Shown: piece by piece, positions 23,363 to 31,811 of the stretch
Numbering within the stretch: position 1 is the stretch's first letter
Layout: every line of letters starts with the position of its first letter
NCBI RefSeq assembly: GCF_000215085.1
Contig: NC_015589.1
Span: 248,001 to 312,000 of the forward strand
Origin: Desulforamulus ruminis DSM 2154
GTDB taxonomy: Bacteria; Bacillota; Desulfotomaculia; Desulfotomaculales; Desulfotomaculaceae
Direction: 5' to 3'
Length of the DNA: 64,000 nucleotides
Position numbers and translations under genes: made by a program
Notes under the pieces: generated by a model
Seen by the model: only the letters and a program-made list of their open reading frames with translations
The model's database searches: none
What the model was told of the DNA's origin: nothing

Positions 23363-23758
23363 TTATGTCAGCGTATACCCCCTTAGAATTTCAAGTTGTT
23401 TGTGTTCTTTGATGAAAATATCGTACAGGTTTAAATCAAGCAGATTGCAGAGGGCGGTCATATAGAACAGGGAACGACCAATCTCTGTTTCAATGTTCTC
23501 CCGGCAATGACTGCAAAGTTCGCCGGAAAGGTGGGAATCCAAAAGACTTTTCAGGTCCACCAGAGTAGCATCCTCGGGAATGGATTTTTTATTGGCGTTA
23601 ATTTTCTGGCATCCACAGGAGGTTACTGACTGCACCACCGACCGCTGGACTCTGGCGCCGGATTCCTGGACCTTGGCCAATACATCCAAAATACTTCTGT
23701 GGCAAAGCATCATTTCTGAAACGGTATTTTGAAACTGATCGCAAAGCAAGTCTTTCAT
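23363..23758 (-). CDS. Conserved Cys-containing protein of unknown function
   Basis: A 131-residue protein that I recognise only as a recurrent Clostridial neighbour of carD. It is mostly helical (CDQFQNTVSEMMLCHRSILD; EIGRSLFYMTALCNLLDLNL) with a SCGC block in the middle and an LCSHCREN block, giving two Cys pairs that could bind metal. The helical C-terminus recalls MazG-like folds, but the acidic metal motif of MazG is not evident. The start is set at an ATG preceded on the minus strand by AAAAGGAGTGG; the longer reading to 23833 has no ribosome site. It diverges from carD. Confidence 0.7.
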   Translation of the reverse strand: MKDLLCDQFQNTVSEMMLCHRSILDVLAKVQESGARVQRSVVQSVTSCGCQKINANKKSIPEDATLVDLKSLLDSHLSGELCSHCRENIETEIGRSLFYMTALCNLLDLNLYDIFIKEHKQLEILRGYTLT

Positions 23759-23851
23759 TTGCCGGACCACTCCTTTTAACTCTCCGTTACAGCAATTATA
23801 GCTACCCGGAAGGGTCTTTGTCAAACGGCCCAATATGTAATAAAATGGTTA

Positions 23852-23880
23852 TTGACAGAGGTATATGGCTGTGCTAAAAT
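23852..23880 (+). promoter_or_regulatory. carD promoter P1
   Basis: TTGACA (23852-23857), a 17-bp spacer and TAAAAT (23875-23880) match the sigma-A consensus closely. It is the upstream member of a tandem pair. Confidence 0.7.
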
Positions 23881-23889
23881 ATATGTTTT

Positions 23890-23918
23890 TTGACAGTAAA
23901 TGTGTTTTATGCTATACT
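23890..23918 (+). promoter_or_regulatory. carD promoter P2
   Basis: TTGACA (23890-23895), a 17-bp spacer and TATACT (23913-23918). The start site would be near 23925, giving a leader of only about 25 nt before the TTG start. Confidence 0.8.
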
Positions 23919-23949
23919 TTTTATAACATATCCTTAGGGAGGGTTGGCC

Positions 23950-24426
23950 TTGTTTAAAATCGGGGACAAAGTTGTGTACCCTATGCACGGAGCCGGAGTC
24001 ATCGAGGCCATCGAGGAAAAAGAGGTATTGGGTGAGAAAAGACAGTATTATATTTTGCGTTTGCCCATTGGGGATATGAAAGTAATGATTCCCATCAATA
24101 ATTCCGGGGACGTTGGCCTGAGAGAAATTATTGATCCGGAGGAAATTAAAACCGTTATCGGGGTTTTGCAGGGGCAAACCACGGTGATGTCCACCAACTG
24201 GAACCGGCGCTATCGTGCCAATCTGGAAAAAATTAAAAGCGGTGATATTTTTGAGGTGGCAGAGGTGGTGCGCAACCTCTTAACCCGGGACAAAGAAAAG
24301 GGTTTATCTTCCGGAGAACGGAAAATGCTTGAAAACGCCAGACAAATTTTGATCAGTGAAATGGTACTGGCCGCTGAATTAGAAGAAGATACCGCCCGAT
24401 CTCTTATTGATGAAGTTTTTGCGTAA
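23950..24426 (+). CDS. CarD/CdnL-family transcriptional regulator
   Basis: A 158-residue CarD-type protein that binds the RNA polymerase beta subunit and stabilises open complexes, notably at rRNA promoters. The N-terminal Tudor-like RNAP-interaction domain (FKIGDKVVYPMHGAGVIEAI, about 1-60) is followed by a helical C-terminal DNA-contact domain (ANLEKIKSGDIFEVAEVV and onward). The TTG at 23950 is chosen because AGGGAGGG ends 6 nt before it; the TTG at 23944 abuts the ribosome site. Two consensus promoters drive it. Confidence 0.93.
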   Translation: MFKIGDKVVYPMHGAGVIEAIEEKEVLGEKRQYYILRLPIGDMKVMIPINNSGDVGLREIIDPEEIKTVIGVLQGQTTVMSTNWNRRYRANLEKIKSGDIFEVAEVVRNLLTRDKEKGLSSGERKMLENARQILISEMVLAAELEEDTARSLIDEVFA

Positions 24427-24475
24427 ATGTCGGGTGTTTTTGAGATTTTACCCTAAGATTCGTCCTTTTTTGTTA

Positions 24476-24504
24476 TTGAACCAAAAAATTGCTTAATTTA
24501 TAAT
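24476..24504 (+). promoter_or_regulatory. Promoter of yacL-ispD-ispF
   Basis: TTGAAC (24476-24481), a 17-bp spacer and TATAAT (24499-24504). Confidence 0.75.
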
Positions 24505-24543
24505 TACAGTACCGGTGAATAGGAGGGAAGGGAGGTGAAACAG

Positions 24544-25683
24544 ATGATTCGTAAGACGCTTTATGGGCTAATTGTTTTGCTTTTTGGCAGTACAGGCTTC
24601 TGGGTAGGACTTTATATTGTCACCAACCGTTTGATAACGGTGCCTGCCGCTTTGCCGCAGCTGGAACTGGGGATGATCGCCCTGGGCGTGCTGGTAGGGG
24701 TTCTGGTGGGTGTGTTAGCCGCCCCTTGGCTGATCAAAGGGGGATTGGCGTTAACCACGGTGGTGGATCAATATCTGGCCAAAACTCCCACTCAGGACCT
24801 GATCATGGGTTCTTTAGGACTTATCTTTGGACTTATAATTGCAAATTTATTGGGATCGATTTTATCCACCATGGGACTGGTAGGTAAAATCATCTGGCTG
24901 GCAGGAACATTTTTATTAGGCTATCTCGGTCTATCGGTGGCCGTTAAGAAAAGGGAAGACATTGTGGCTTTGTTTTCCAGCCTGCCGCGTTTTGGGAAAG
25001 AAAAGCTGGCTAAAACAGAAACCAAAAAAGAAATCCTCAAGGTTTTGGACACCAGTGTCATTATTGACGGGCGAATTGCCGAATTATGCCAAAGCGGTTT
25101 CATTGAGGGGACCCTGCTGGTGCCCGTTTTCGTGGTGGACGAACTCCGCCATATCGCAGACTCCGCGGACCTTTTGAAAAGGAACCGGGGCCGCCGGGGG
25201 CTGGATATTTTAAATGCCATGAAAAAATCAGCCGAAATCAAAGTTCAGATTTATGAAAACGTGAAAGGTTTGGACGATATCCAGGAAGTGGATGCCAAAC
25301 TGGTGAAACTGGGCCAGAAGCTGGGGGCCAAGATCGTCACCAACGATTACAACTTAAATAAGGTTGCCGAATTACAGGGTGTTAAAGTGCTGAATATCAA
25401 TGAATTGGCCAACGCCATTAAACCGGTGGTGCTCCCCGGGGAAGAAATGACGGTTACCGTGGTGAAGGACGGTAAAGAAATGGGCCAAGGAGTTGCTTAT
25501 CTGGACGACGGCACCATGATTGTGGTGGACGGCGGCCGGCGATTTATCGGTCAGACCGTCAGCGTTCTGGTTACCAGTGTCCTGCAGACAGCGGCCGGCC
25601 GCATGATTTTCGCCAAGCCCAAGAATTCCGACAAACGTGCGGAAGCAGGACATATGATCAGTGGAGTGAACATGATTGGGTAA
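24544..25683 (+). CDS. Membrane-anchored PIN/TRAM-domain protein (YacL family)
   Basis: A 379-residue YacL-like protein. Four hydrophobic segments fill about residues 5-135, then a PIN-type nuclease domain starts at KVLDTSVIIDGRIAEL with the conserved acidic residues (LDTS, VVDELRHIAD, TNDYNLNK), and a TRAM domain (GEEMTVTVVKDGKEMGQG) may bind RNA. PIN domains are usually Mg-dependent RNases; the substrate is unknown. The ATG at 24544 is preferred over GTG 24535, which lies inside GGGAGGTGA. It overlaps ispD by 8 nt. Confidence 0.9.
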   Translation: MIRKTLYGLIVLLFGSTGFWVGLYIVTNRLITVPAALPQLELGMIALGVLVGVLVGVLAAPWLIKGGLALTTVVDQYLAKTPTQDLIMGSLGLIFGLIIANLLGSILSTMGLVGKIIWLAGTFLLGYLGLSVAVKKREDIVALFSSLPRFGKEKLAKTETKKEILKVLDTSVIIDGRIAELCQSGFIEGTLLVPVFVVDELRHIADSADLLKRNRGRRGLDILNAMKKSAEIKVQIYENVKGLDDIQEVDAKLVKLGQKLGAKIVTNDYNLNKVAELQGVKVLNINELANAIKPVVLPGEEMTVTVVKDGKEMGQGVAYLDDGTMIVVDGGRRFIGQTVSVLVTSVLQTAAGRMIFAKPKNSDKRAEAGHMISGVNMIG

Positions 25684-26371
25684 TATCATGGCGGTAATTC
25701 CTGCGGCTGGCATTGGTAGCCGTATGGGTTCGGGTATAAAAAAACAATATTTAATGCTGGGGAATATGCCCATCCTGGCCCGTACCATCCGTGCCATGGA
25801 GGACAATCCGGAAATTCAGGGAATTGTTCTGGTGGTGGGACCCGGTGAAGAAGCCTATTGCCGGGATTATATTTTGGCGGGCAAAGCATTTTCAAAGGTG
25901 ATGGCGGTGGTGCCCGGAGGCGACCACCGCCAATCTTCTGTTTATAACGGTCTTTCCTTTCTGCCCGGGGAGACCCAACTGGTGCTGATTCATGACGGGG
26001 CCAGACCCTTGGTTCAGCCCGGAGAAATAAGCCGGGTGATTGAAGCGGCCCGGGAAGTGGGGGCAGCGGCCCTGGCCGTACCCCTCAAGGATACCGTTAA
26101 GGTTGTGGATTGCCGGGGCTGGGTGCAGAGCACGCCACCCCGGGAGTCCCTGTGGGCAGTACAGACGCCTCAGGTTTTTCGCTACGGGATCATTATGGAG
26201 GCTCACCGAAAGGCCAGAGAGGCAGGGCTGCTGGCCACGGATGACTGCGCTCTGGTGGAATTTCTGGGCGGGCCGGTGAAGCTGGTGGCGGGCAGCTACG
26301 AAAACATTAAGATCACTACGCCCGAGGATCTGGTGCTGGCCGAGGCCTTTTTATCCCGCCGCAGGGGATAA
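25676..26371 (+). CDS. ispD: 2-C-methyl-D-erythritol 4-phosphate cytidylyltransferase
   Basis: IspD (231 residues) transfers CMP to methylerythritol phosphate in the non-mevalonate isoprenoid pathway. The nucleotide-binding N-terminus IPAAGIGSRMGSGIKKQY, the DGARPLV block and TPQVFRY and TDDCALVE motifs are clear. The TTG at 25676 overlaps the end of the yacL-like gene and follows GGAGTGA by 8 nt; ATG 25688 would be further from it. ispF follows after 70 bp. Confidence 0.95.
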   Translation: MGNIMAVIPAAGIGSRMGSGIKKQYLMLGNMPILARTIRAMEDNPEIQGIVLVVGPGEEAYCRDYILAGKAFSKVMAVVPGGDHRQSSVYNGLSFLPGETQLVLIHDGARPLVQPGEISRVIEAAREVGAAALAVPLKDTVKVVDCRGWVQSTPPRESLWAVQTPQVFRYGIIMEAHRKAREAGLLATDDCALVEFLGGPVKLVAGSYENIKITTPEDLVLAEAFLSRRRG

Positions 26372-26441
26372 ATATAGAGGCAAAATGCCCTTCTGCCTGG
26401 GCGGCAGTTAAAGTTTGCACTAAAAAGGAGAGTTTTGACCC

Positions 26442-26918
26442 TTGCGAATCGGTATAGGATATGACGTACATAAGCTGGTACCGGGGCGAAGCCTGATTTT
26501 GGGCGGTGTAGCCATCCCCTGGGAACAGGGGCTGCTGGGGCATTCAGACGCAGACGTACTCATTCACGCCATTATGGATGCTCTGCTGGGAGCGGCGGCC
26601 CTGGGAGATATCGGCCGGCATTTTCCCGACAGCGATGCCCGATATAAAGGGATCTCCAGTCTGGAGCTTTTGGCCCGGGTTAAGGAAAAACTTGGTTCCG
26701 CAAATTATGAAGTGAACAATTTAGATGCCGTGGTAGTGGCTCAGGCCCCCAAGCTGGCTTCCTATATTCCGGCCATGAGGGAAAATTTGGCCAGGGTGCT
26801 GGGGACAGAACTGGAAAATATCAATGTGAAGGCAACCACTACCGAAAACCTGGGATTCGCCGGGCGCGGCGAAGGCATGGGGGCTTACGCTGTCTGCACC
26901 CTGCGGAAGATTTCTTAA
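26442..26918 (+). CDS. ispF: 2-C-methyl-D-erythritol 2,4-cyclodiphosphate synthase
   Basis: IspF (158 residues) cyclises the CDP-methylerythritol phosphate product. The metal ligands lie in GYDVHKL (Asp8, His10) and [24 protein letters not shown] and the C-terminal [14 protein letters not shown] are typical. The TTG start follows AAAAGGAG by 11 nt. It functions two steps after IspD and is in the same operon. Confidence 0.96.
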   Translation: MRIGIGYDVHKLVPGRSLILGGVAIPWEQGLLGHSDADVLIHAIMDALLGAAALGDIGRHFPDSDARYKGISSLELLARVKEKLGSANYEVNNLDAVVVAQAPKLASYIPAMRENLARVLGTELENINVKATTTENLGFAGRGEGMGAYAVCTLRKIS

Positions 26919-27042
26919 AGGGCCTAATACATTATGCTATTTTTGGGCAAAGTGTAATAAAGAGGATTTTTTGGAGAATTTGTTGAAATAGGATCTCTTA
27001 CCAACCTTATTAGGATCAACTTGATTAAGAGGAGCCGGAAAT

Positions 27043-28740
27043 ATGACAACCACAACCACCAAAGCTGCTTTGCCATCTAATTTTATTCAAAGCATCATTG
27101 ATGAAGACCTGGAAAATAACAAGCATGCAGGCCAGGTTCATACTCGTTTTCCACCCGAGCCCAACGGCTACCTGCATATTGGGCATGCCAAGTCCATTTG
27201 TCTGAATTTTGGTTTAGCCGCTGAGTACAGGGGATTGTGTAATTTGCGTTTCGATGATACCAATCCCAGCAAAGAAGATGTGGAATATGTAGAATCTATT
27301 CAAGAAGATGTCCGATGGCTCGGTTTTAGCTGGGATGACAGGCTTTTTTACGCTTCGGATTATTTTGAAAAACTCTACGGCTACGCTGTTCAGTTAATCA
27401 AGGCCGGCAAGGCCTATGTTTGTGATCTGAACGCCGATGAAATACGCGAATACCGGGGGACTTTAACCCGACCCGGCATCGAGAGCCCTCATCGCAACCG
27501 TTCTGTTGAAGAAAACCTGCAATTATTTGAACGGATGCGGACGGGAGAATTTGAGGAAGGCTCCAGAGTTTTAAGAGCCAAAATCGATATGGCTTCTCCC
27601 AATTTAAATATGCGGGATCCGGTCCTTTATCGGATTATGAAGGCAAGCCATCACCGGACCGGTGACAACTGGTGTATCTATCCCATGTATGATTACGCCC
27701 ATCCCCTCTCGGATGCCATTGAGGGAATTACTCATTCCATCTGCACCTGTGAATTTGAGGATCATCGTCCTTTATATGACTGGGTTCTGGATGCCTTGAA
27801 TTTTAATCCGCGGCCCCGGCAGATTGAATTTGCCCGTTTGAATCTGAACTATACGGTTATGAGCAAGCGCAAACTCCGGGAATTGGTGGAACAGGGCTAT
27901 GTAACCGGCTGGGATGATCCCCGCATGCCCACCATATCCGGCTTGAGAAGACGGGGCTACACGCCGGAATCCATCCGGGATTTTTGCGAGCGTATCGGGG
28001 TGGCCAAAGCCGTGAGTACGGTGGATATCGCCCTGCTGGAACACTGTCTGAGGGAAGACTTAAACTTCCGGGCGCCCCGGGTCATGGCTGTTCTCAGACC
28101 CCTCAAAGTGATTATTGATAACTATCCCGAAGATCAGGTAGAGTGGCTGGAAGCGGAATACAGTTCCGAAAATTCCGAGTTGGGGTCCCGTCAGCTACCC
28201 TTTTCCCGGGTACTTTATATTGAACAGGAAGACTTTATGGAAAATCCGCCGAAAAAATTCTTCCGCCTGTCGCCGGGATCGGAGGTTCGTTTAAAACATG
28301 CTTATATTATTAAATGCGAGCGTGTGGTTAAAAACGAGCAAACCGGTGAGCTCATGGAATTGCACTGTACCTATGACCCGGACACCCGCAGCGGTTCTGC
28401 CGGACAGACGCGCAAGGTGAAGGGGACATTGCACTGGGTTTCCGCCGCCCATGCTCTTCCAGCGGAGGTGCGCCTTTATGACCGCCTCTTTATCAAGGAA
28501 AATCCCGATGAAGAGAAAGACGGCGTTGATTTTAAAGCTCACCTTAATCCCCATTCTTTGGACAAACTGACTTCCTGCTGGCTTGAACCAAGCCTGGCCG
28601 GTGCGCTGCCGGGCAGCCGGTACCAGTTCCTGAGACAGGGTTACTTTAATGTGGATCCCGTTGATTCCAGGGATGGAGCGCTGGTGTTCAACCGAATTGT
28701 TTCCCTAAAGGATTCCTGGGCCAAAATGCAAAAGGGCTAG
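27043..28740 (+). CDS. glnS: Glutaminyl-tRNA synthetase
   Basis: GlnRS (565 residues) charges tRNA-Gln directly. The class I signature is [14 protein letters not shown] with the GlnRS-specific PEPNG form, and the KMSKS loop is VMSKRKL. The C-terminal beta-barrel anticodon domain (about 345-560) includes SVG-free but typical [20 protein letters not shown]. Most Firmicutes lack GlnRS and use GluRS plus GatCAB, so its presence is a lineage trait, probably from an old transfer. No YqeY extension is present. Ribosome site AAGAGGAGCC. Confidence 0.96.
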   Translation: MTTTTTKAALPSNFIQSIIDEDLENNKHAGQVHTRFPPEPNGYLHIGHAKSICLNFGLAAEYRGLCNLRFDDTNPSKEDVEYVESIQEDVRWLGFSWDDRLFYASDYFEKLYGYAVQLIKAGKAYVCDLNADEIREYRGTLTRPGIESPHRNRSVEENLQLFERMRTGEFEEGSRVLRAKIDMASPNLNMRDPVLYRIMKASHHRTGDNWCIYPMYDYAHPLSDAIEGITHSICTCEFEDHRPLYDWVLDALNFNPRPRQIEFARLNLNYTVMSKRKLRELVEQGYVTGWDDPRMPTISGLRRRGYTPESIRDFCERIGVAKAVSTVDIALLEHCLREDLNFRAPRVMAVLRPLKVIIDNYPEDQVEWLEAEYSSENSELGSRQLPFSRVLYIEQEDFMENPPKKFFRLSPGSEVRLKHAYIIKCERVVKNEQTGELMELHCTYDPDTRSGSAGQTRKVKGTLHWVSAAHALPAEVRLYDRLFIKENPDEEKDGVDFKAHLNPHSLDKLTSCWLEPSLAGALPGSRYQFLRQGYFNVDPVDSRDGALVFNRIVSLKDSWAKMQKG

Positions 28741-28772
28741 GGGTGTAAAGACGGAAACCTTATTTAAAAACA

Positions 28773-28920
28773 ATAGAACGCGGATTTACACGGATTTTTT
28801 GCTAATTGAAAGTTCAAAATTTAAAATAAATCTCAAAAGATAATTTTCCATTTTAAAAACTCCTCAATTTGAATTAATTAAAAATTGAAATCCGTGTAAT
28901 CCGTTAAATCCGCGTTCTAT
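28773..28920. repeat. Dispersed palindromic element, copy 2 (ATAGAACGCGGATTT arms)
   Basis: Left arm ATAGAACGCGGATTT (28773-28787) and right arm AAATCCGCGTTCTAT (28906-28920) are perfect inverted repeats of 15 bp separated by about 118 bp of AT-rich sequence with inner CACGGATTTTTT and AAATCCGTGTAATCC words. The same arms with a shorter core occur at 15705-15770. Confidence 0.75.
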
Positions 28921-28922
28921 TT

Positions 28923-28960
28923 AAAACGGGACCCCTTCCCGATGGAAGGAGTCCCGTTTT
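28923..28960. terminator. Bidirectional terminator between glnS and a minus-strand gene
   Basis: AAAACGGGAC...CTTCC and GGAAG..GTCCCGTTTT form a long stem with A and T tails on the two sides, so it can end both glnS (+) and the convergent gene (-). Confidence 0.9.
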
Positions 28961-28970
28961 TCTTGCCTGC

Positions 28971-29303
28971 TTAAAAGTTTTCGCAGCAACCGGGAGCCAC
29001 ATCCCAGTAAAGTTCGCAGTAATCCGGTCCCCAATTTAAAAAGAGAATAGTATCATAAACCGGGTGATAGGTGTTGAGATCCAACGTAGACCGGTGGATC
29101 TTTTTACCGTTTTGATAGGTGAAAATAAGCTCAAAATCTTCAGTACGAATGAGGGAAAAATGGGAGCGGCCCACAGACTTTTCACATAAAACAATCTGGG
29201 GAATGGTTTTGTCAAACAATCTTTTATCGCTGAGTTTATAACGGATGGTTCCTTTGATTTCATTATACTCGTCAATTAAATCGGCTAATTTCGGTCCGGA
29301 CAT
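28971..29303 (-). CDS. Hypothetical protein, 110 residues
   Basis: A small soluble protein that I do not recognise. It starts MSGPKLADLIDEYNEIKGTI (helical) and continues with alternating beta-like segments (FDKTIPQIVLCEKS, FSLIRTEDFELIFTYQNGKK, YDTILFLNWGPDYCELYWD) and ends with a Cys pair (GCCENF). No signal peptide or membrane segment is seen. The start is set at the ATG preceded by GGAAGGAGACT on the minus strand; the reading to 29339 lacks such a site. It is a single gene between glnS and gltX, convergent with glnS. Confidence 0.65.
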   Translation of the reverse strand: MSGPKLADLIDEYNEIKGTIRYKLSDKRLFDKTIPQIVLCEKSVGRSHFSLIRTEDFELIFTYQNGKKIHRSTLDLNTYHPVYDTILFLNWGPDYCELYWDVAPGCCENF

Positions 29304-29454
29304 AAAAAGTCTCCTTCCAGATGATATCTTTACAGCCAAATAAAGGATCTCAGATTGATACTAAATTCACAATCCTTTGTACTCAACATTATACTAGAAT
29401 GATTTATTTTTGTCAGTGGTAAATGTCGGGAGATGGTAGCAAATTTGCAAAAAG

Positions 29455-29484
29455 TTGTGTGCCTTTACTCAAAAATGGTATAAT
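29455..29484 (+). promoter_or_regulatory. gltX promoter
   Basis: TATAAT at 29479-29484 with TTGTGT at 29455-29460 (18-bp spacer) lies about 35 nt upstream of the gltX ribosome site. Confidence 0.6.
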
Positions 29485-29523
29485 ATCCATCTAGATAATA
29501 AATCGTTGGAGGAGGAAATATTC

Positions 29524-30972
29524 TTGTCTGTACGGGTCCGGTTCGCCCCGAGTCCAACGGGGCCTTTACATATTGGAGGGGCCAGATCAGCCCTTTTTAA
29601 CTGGCTTTTTGCCCGGCACCACGGGGGTCAATTTGTGGTCAGAATAGAAGATACCGATCTGGAGAGATCCTCCAGGGAATCGGAAGAGAATATTTTAAAT
29701 GCCCTGCGTTGGCTGGGCATGGACTGGGATGAAGGCATCCAGGTAGGAGGACCTAACGCTCCCTACCGGCAAACGGAGCGATTGGAAATTTACAGGGGTT
29801 TAGCCCGCAAATTGTTGGAACAAGGGCATGCCTATCCTTGCTATTGCAGTGAAGAGGATCTGGCCGCCGAGCGGGAAATGCTGATGGCTAAAGGGGAGTT
29901 GCCCAGGTACCTGGGACGCTGCCGGGAACTTTGCCCGGAGGACCGGGCAAAGCTTGAAGCAGAGGGCAGAAGGCCGGTCCTCCGTTTTAGGGTACCCGAA
30001 AATAAAATTGTTACCGTTAATGACCGGGTTCGGGGTCAGGTGGAATTTGACTGCAACGGCATCGGAGATTTCATTATCATGAAATCCGACAATATTCCCA
30101 CTTATAATTTTGCTGTGGTGGTGGATGACCACCATATGGAAATTACCCACGTGGTCCGGGCGGAGGAACATTTGTCCAATACGCCAAGGCAGTTGTTAAT
30201 CTATGAAGCCCTGGGCTGGAAAACCCCTGAGTTTGCCCATATTTCTCTTATCCTGGGCAAGGATCGCTCAAAGATGAGTAAGCGCCACGGGGCCACCTCC
30301 ATTGAACAGTATCAGCAGTTAGGTTATCTGCCGGAGGCCCTGGTTAACTTTCTGGGCTTATTGGGATGGTCGCCGGGTGGAGAGGAAGAAATTTTTACCA
30401 CCCAACAAATGATTGAATTGTTTTCACTGGATAAAGTATCCAAAAGCCCGGCGGTATTTGATTTAGATAAACTCAACTGGCTGAACGGCAATTACATTCG
30501 CCAATGTCCCGTTGACCGGTTGGCGCAAATGGCCATTCCTTATTTAAAAGAAGCGGGATATTTGCAAGGAGAAGTTGGGCCTGAAAAACTGGAATGGTTA
30601 ACACAGGTGGTGGCCATCGCCAGCAAATATATCTCTTATATGCAGGAAATAACCCTGCATGTTGACATCTTCTTCAAAGACCAGGTGCCGCCGGTGGATG
30701 AAGAGGCCAAACAAGTTCTTACAGAGGAACATATTCCTTTGGTTATGAATACAACTATTAAACTGGTAGAAGAAGCGGAGGAGCTTACCGAAGCGTCGGT
30801 CAAGGCTTTATTAAAAGCCGTTGGCAAGCAAACCGGCCTGAAGGGGAAAATGATCTTTATGCCTGTACGGGTTGCCCTTACCGGAAAAATTCACGGACCG
30901 GAACTGCACCAGATCATACCAATCTTCGGGAAAGAACGTACCATTGCCCGGTTGAGGGCGTCTAGTCGTTAG
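29524..30972 (+). CDS. gltX: Glutamyl-tRNA synthetase
   Basis: GluRS (482 residues). The class I signature [18 protein letters not shown] lies near the N-terminus and KMSKRHGAT is the KMSKS loop; the helical anticodon-binding domain fills about 320-482. A TTG start at 29524 after GGAGGAGG fits the family N-terminus ([12 protein letters not shown]); the upstream ATG at 29455 lies before the promoter -10 and is rejected. The last codons and stop are part of the palindromic element that fills the gap to cysE. Confidence 0.96.
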   Translation: MSVRVRFAPSPTGPLHIGGARSALFNWLFARHHGGQFVVRIEDTDLERSSRESEENILNALRWLGMDWDEGIQVGGPNAPYRQTERLEIYRGLARKLLEQGHAYPCYCSEEDLAAEREMLMAKGELPRYLGRCRELCPEDRAKLEAEGRRPVLRFRVPENKIVTVNDRVRGQVEFDCNGIGDFIIMKSDNIPTYNFAVVVDDHHMEITHVVRAEEHLSNTPRQLLIYEALGWKTPEFAHISLILGKDRSKMSKRHGATSIEQYQQLGYLPEALVNFLGLLGWSPGGEEEIFTTQQMIELFSLDKVSKSPAVFDLDKLNWLNGNYIRQCPVDRLAQMAIPYLKEAGYLQGEVGPEKLEWLTQVVAIASKYISYMQEITLHVDIFFKDQVPPVDEEAKQVLTEEHIPLVMNTTIKLVEEAEELTEASVKALLKAVGKQTGLKGKMIFMPVRVALTGKIHGPELHQIIPIFGKERTIARLRASSR

Positions 30973-31108
30973 CCTCAAGGGTATTTTTGGGGGTCCTGTT
31001 GCTAGCCTAATGCTGCATTTCCTTGGGTCCTGTAAATCACATACTAGCAACAGGACCTCAGAGGATGACCCCAAAGACTAACGACACAAAGAAATGCCGT
31101 ACTAGCAA
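30963..31108. repeat. Composite palindromic element A (gltX-cysE gap)
   Basis: A nested palindrome of about 145 bp. GTCGTTAG (30965-30972, including the gltX stop) pairs with CTAACGAC (31078-31085), TTTGGGG (30986-30992) with CCCCAAA (31069-31075), and GTCCTGTTGCTAG (30993-31005) with CTAGCAACAGGAC (31044-31056). It is made of about two direct and two inverted copies of a degenerate unit close to TAGCCTTATRCTGCATTT, then CTTTRGGGTCCTGTTGY. It ends only a few bases before the cysE ribosome site. No T-box motifs are present. Confidence 0.75.
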
Positions 31109-31123
31109 AAAGGAGGCGACCGC

Positions 31124-31810
31124 GTGTTTGGCCGGATAAAGAGAGAGATTCATGCCGTTTTTGAACGGGATCCTGCGGCAAAAAGTGTTATTGAGGTATT
31201 GCTATGTTATCCGGGCCTTCACGCGATCCTGTTTCACCGGGTAGCCCATGCCCTGTATAAAAAGAAATTTTTTGTTACAGCCCGTTTTCTCTCACAAATT
31301 TCCAGATGGCTTACAGGGATTGAAATCCACCCCGGGGCCAAGATTGGTGAAGGTCTCTTTATTGACCACGGGTCCGGTGTGGTGATCGGGGAAACCGCCG
31401 AGATTGGCGACAACGTAACCATCTATCAGGGAGTTACCTTGGGTGGGACGGGTAAAGAAAAGGGTAAACGCCACCCCACCATCGGCAACAATGTGGTCAT
31501 CAGTTCCGGCGCCAAGGTGCTGGGATCCTTTCAAGTGGGCGAGAATGTTAAAATTGGGGCCGGATCGGTTGTGCTGAAACCGGTTCCGCCCAATTGCACC
31601 GTGGTGGGCGTTCCCGGCAGAATTGTGATTCGGGACGGTCAAAAAGTATCGCCGGTTCAGGACTTGCGCCATGACCAACTGCCGGATCCCATTGCCGATA
31701 TGTTGGCACAGATGCAGAACACCATCGAAAAACTGGAGCAACGGGTAAAGCAACTGGAACCGGCAGAGGATATTTTACACCGAGAGAGCGGAGGGGGCCG
31801 AGGAGATTAA
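31124..31810 (+). CDS. cysE: Serine O-acetyltransferase
   Basis: CysE (228 residues) makes O-acetylserine, the precursor of cysteine. The N-terminal helical domain (about 1-65) is followed by a left-handed beta helix of hexapeptide repeats ([28 protein letters not shown] and onward, to about 175) with the catalytic His residues in DHGSG and KRHPTIG. The last 40 residues form a coiled-coil-like helix ([16 protein letters not shown]) longer than in many CysE. GTG start after AAAAAGGAGGCG. It is one base away from cysS, giving the gltX-cysE-cysS order of Bacillus. Confidence 0.95.
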   Translation: MFGRIKREIHAVFERDPAAKSVIEVLLCYPGLHAILFHRVAHALYKKKFFVTARFLSQISRWLTGIEIHPGAKIGEGLFIDHGSGVVIGETAEIGDNVTIYQGVTLGGTGKEKGKRHPTIGNNVVISSGAKVLGSFQVGENVKIGAGSVVLKPVPPNCTVVGVPGRIVIRDGQKVSPVQDLRHDQLPDPIADMLAQMQNTIEKLEQRVKQLEPAEDILHRESGGGRGD

Positions 31811-31811
31811 A

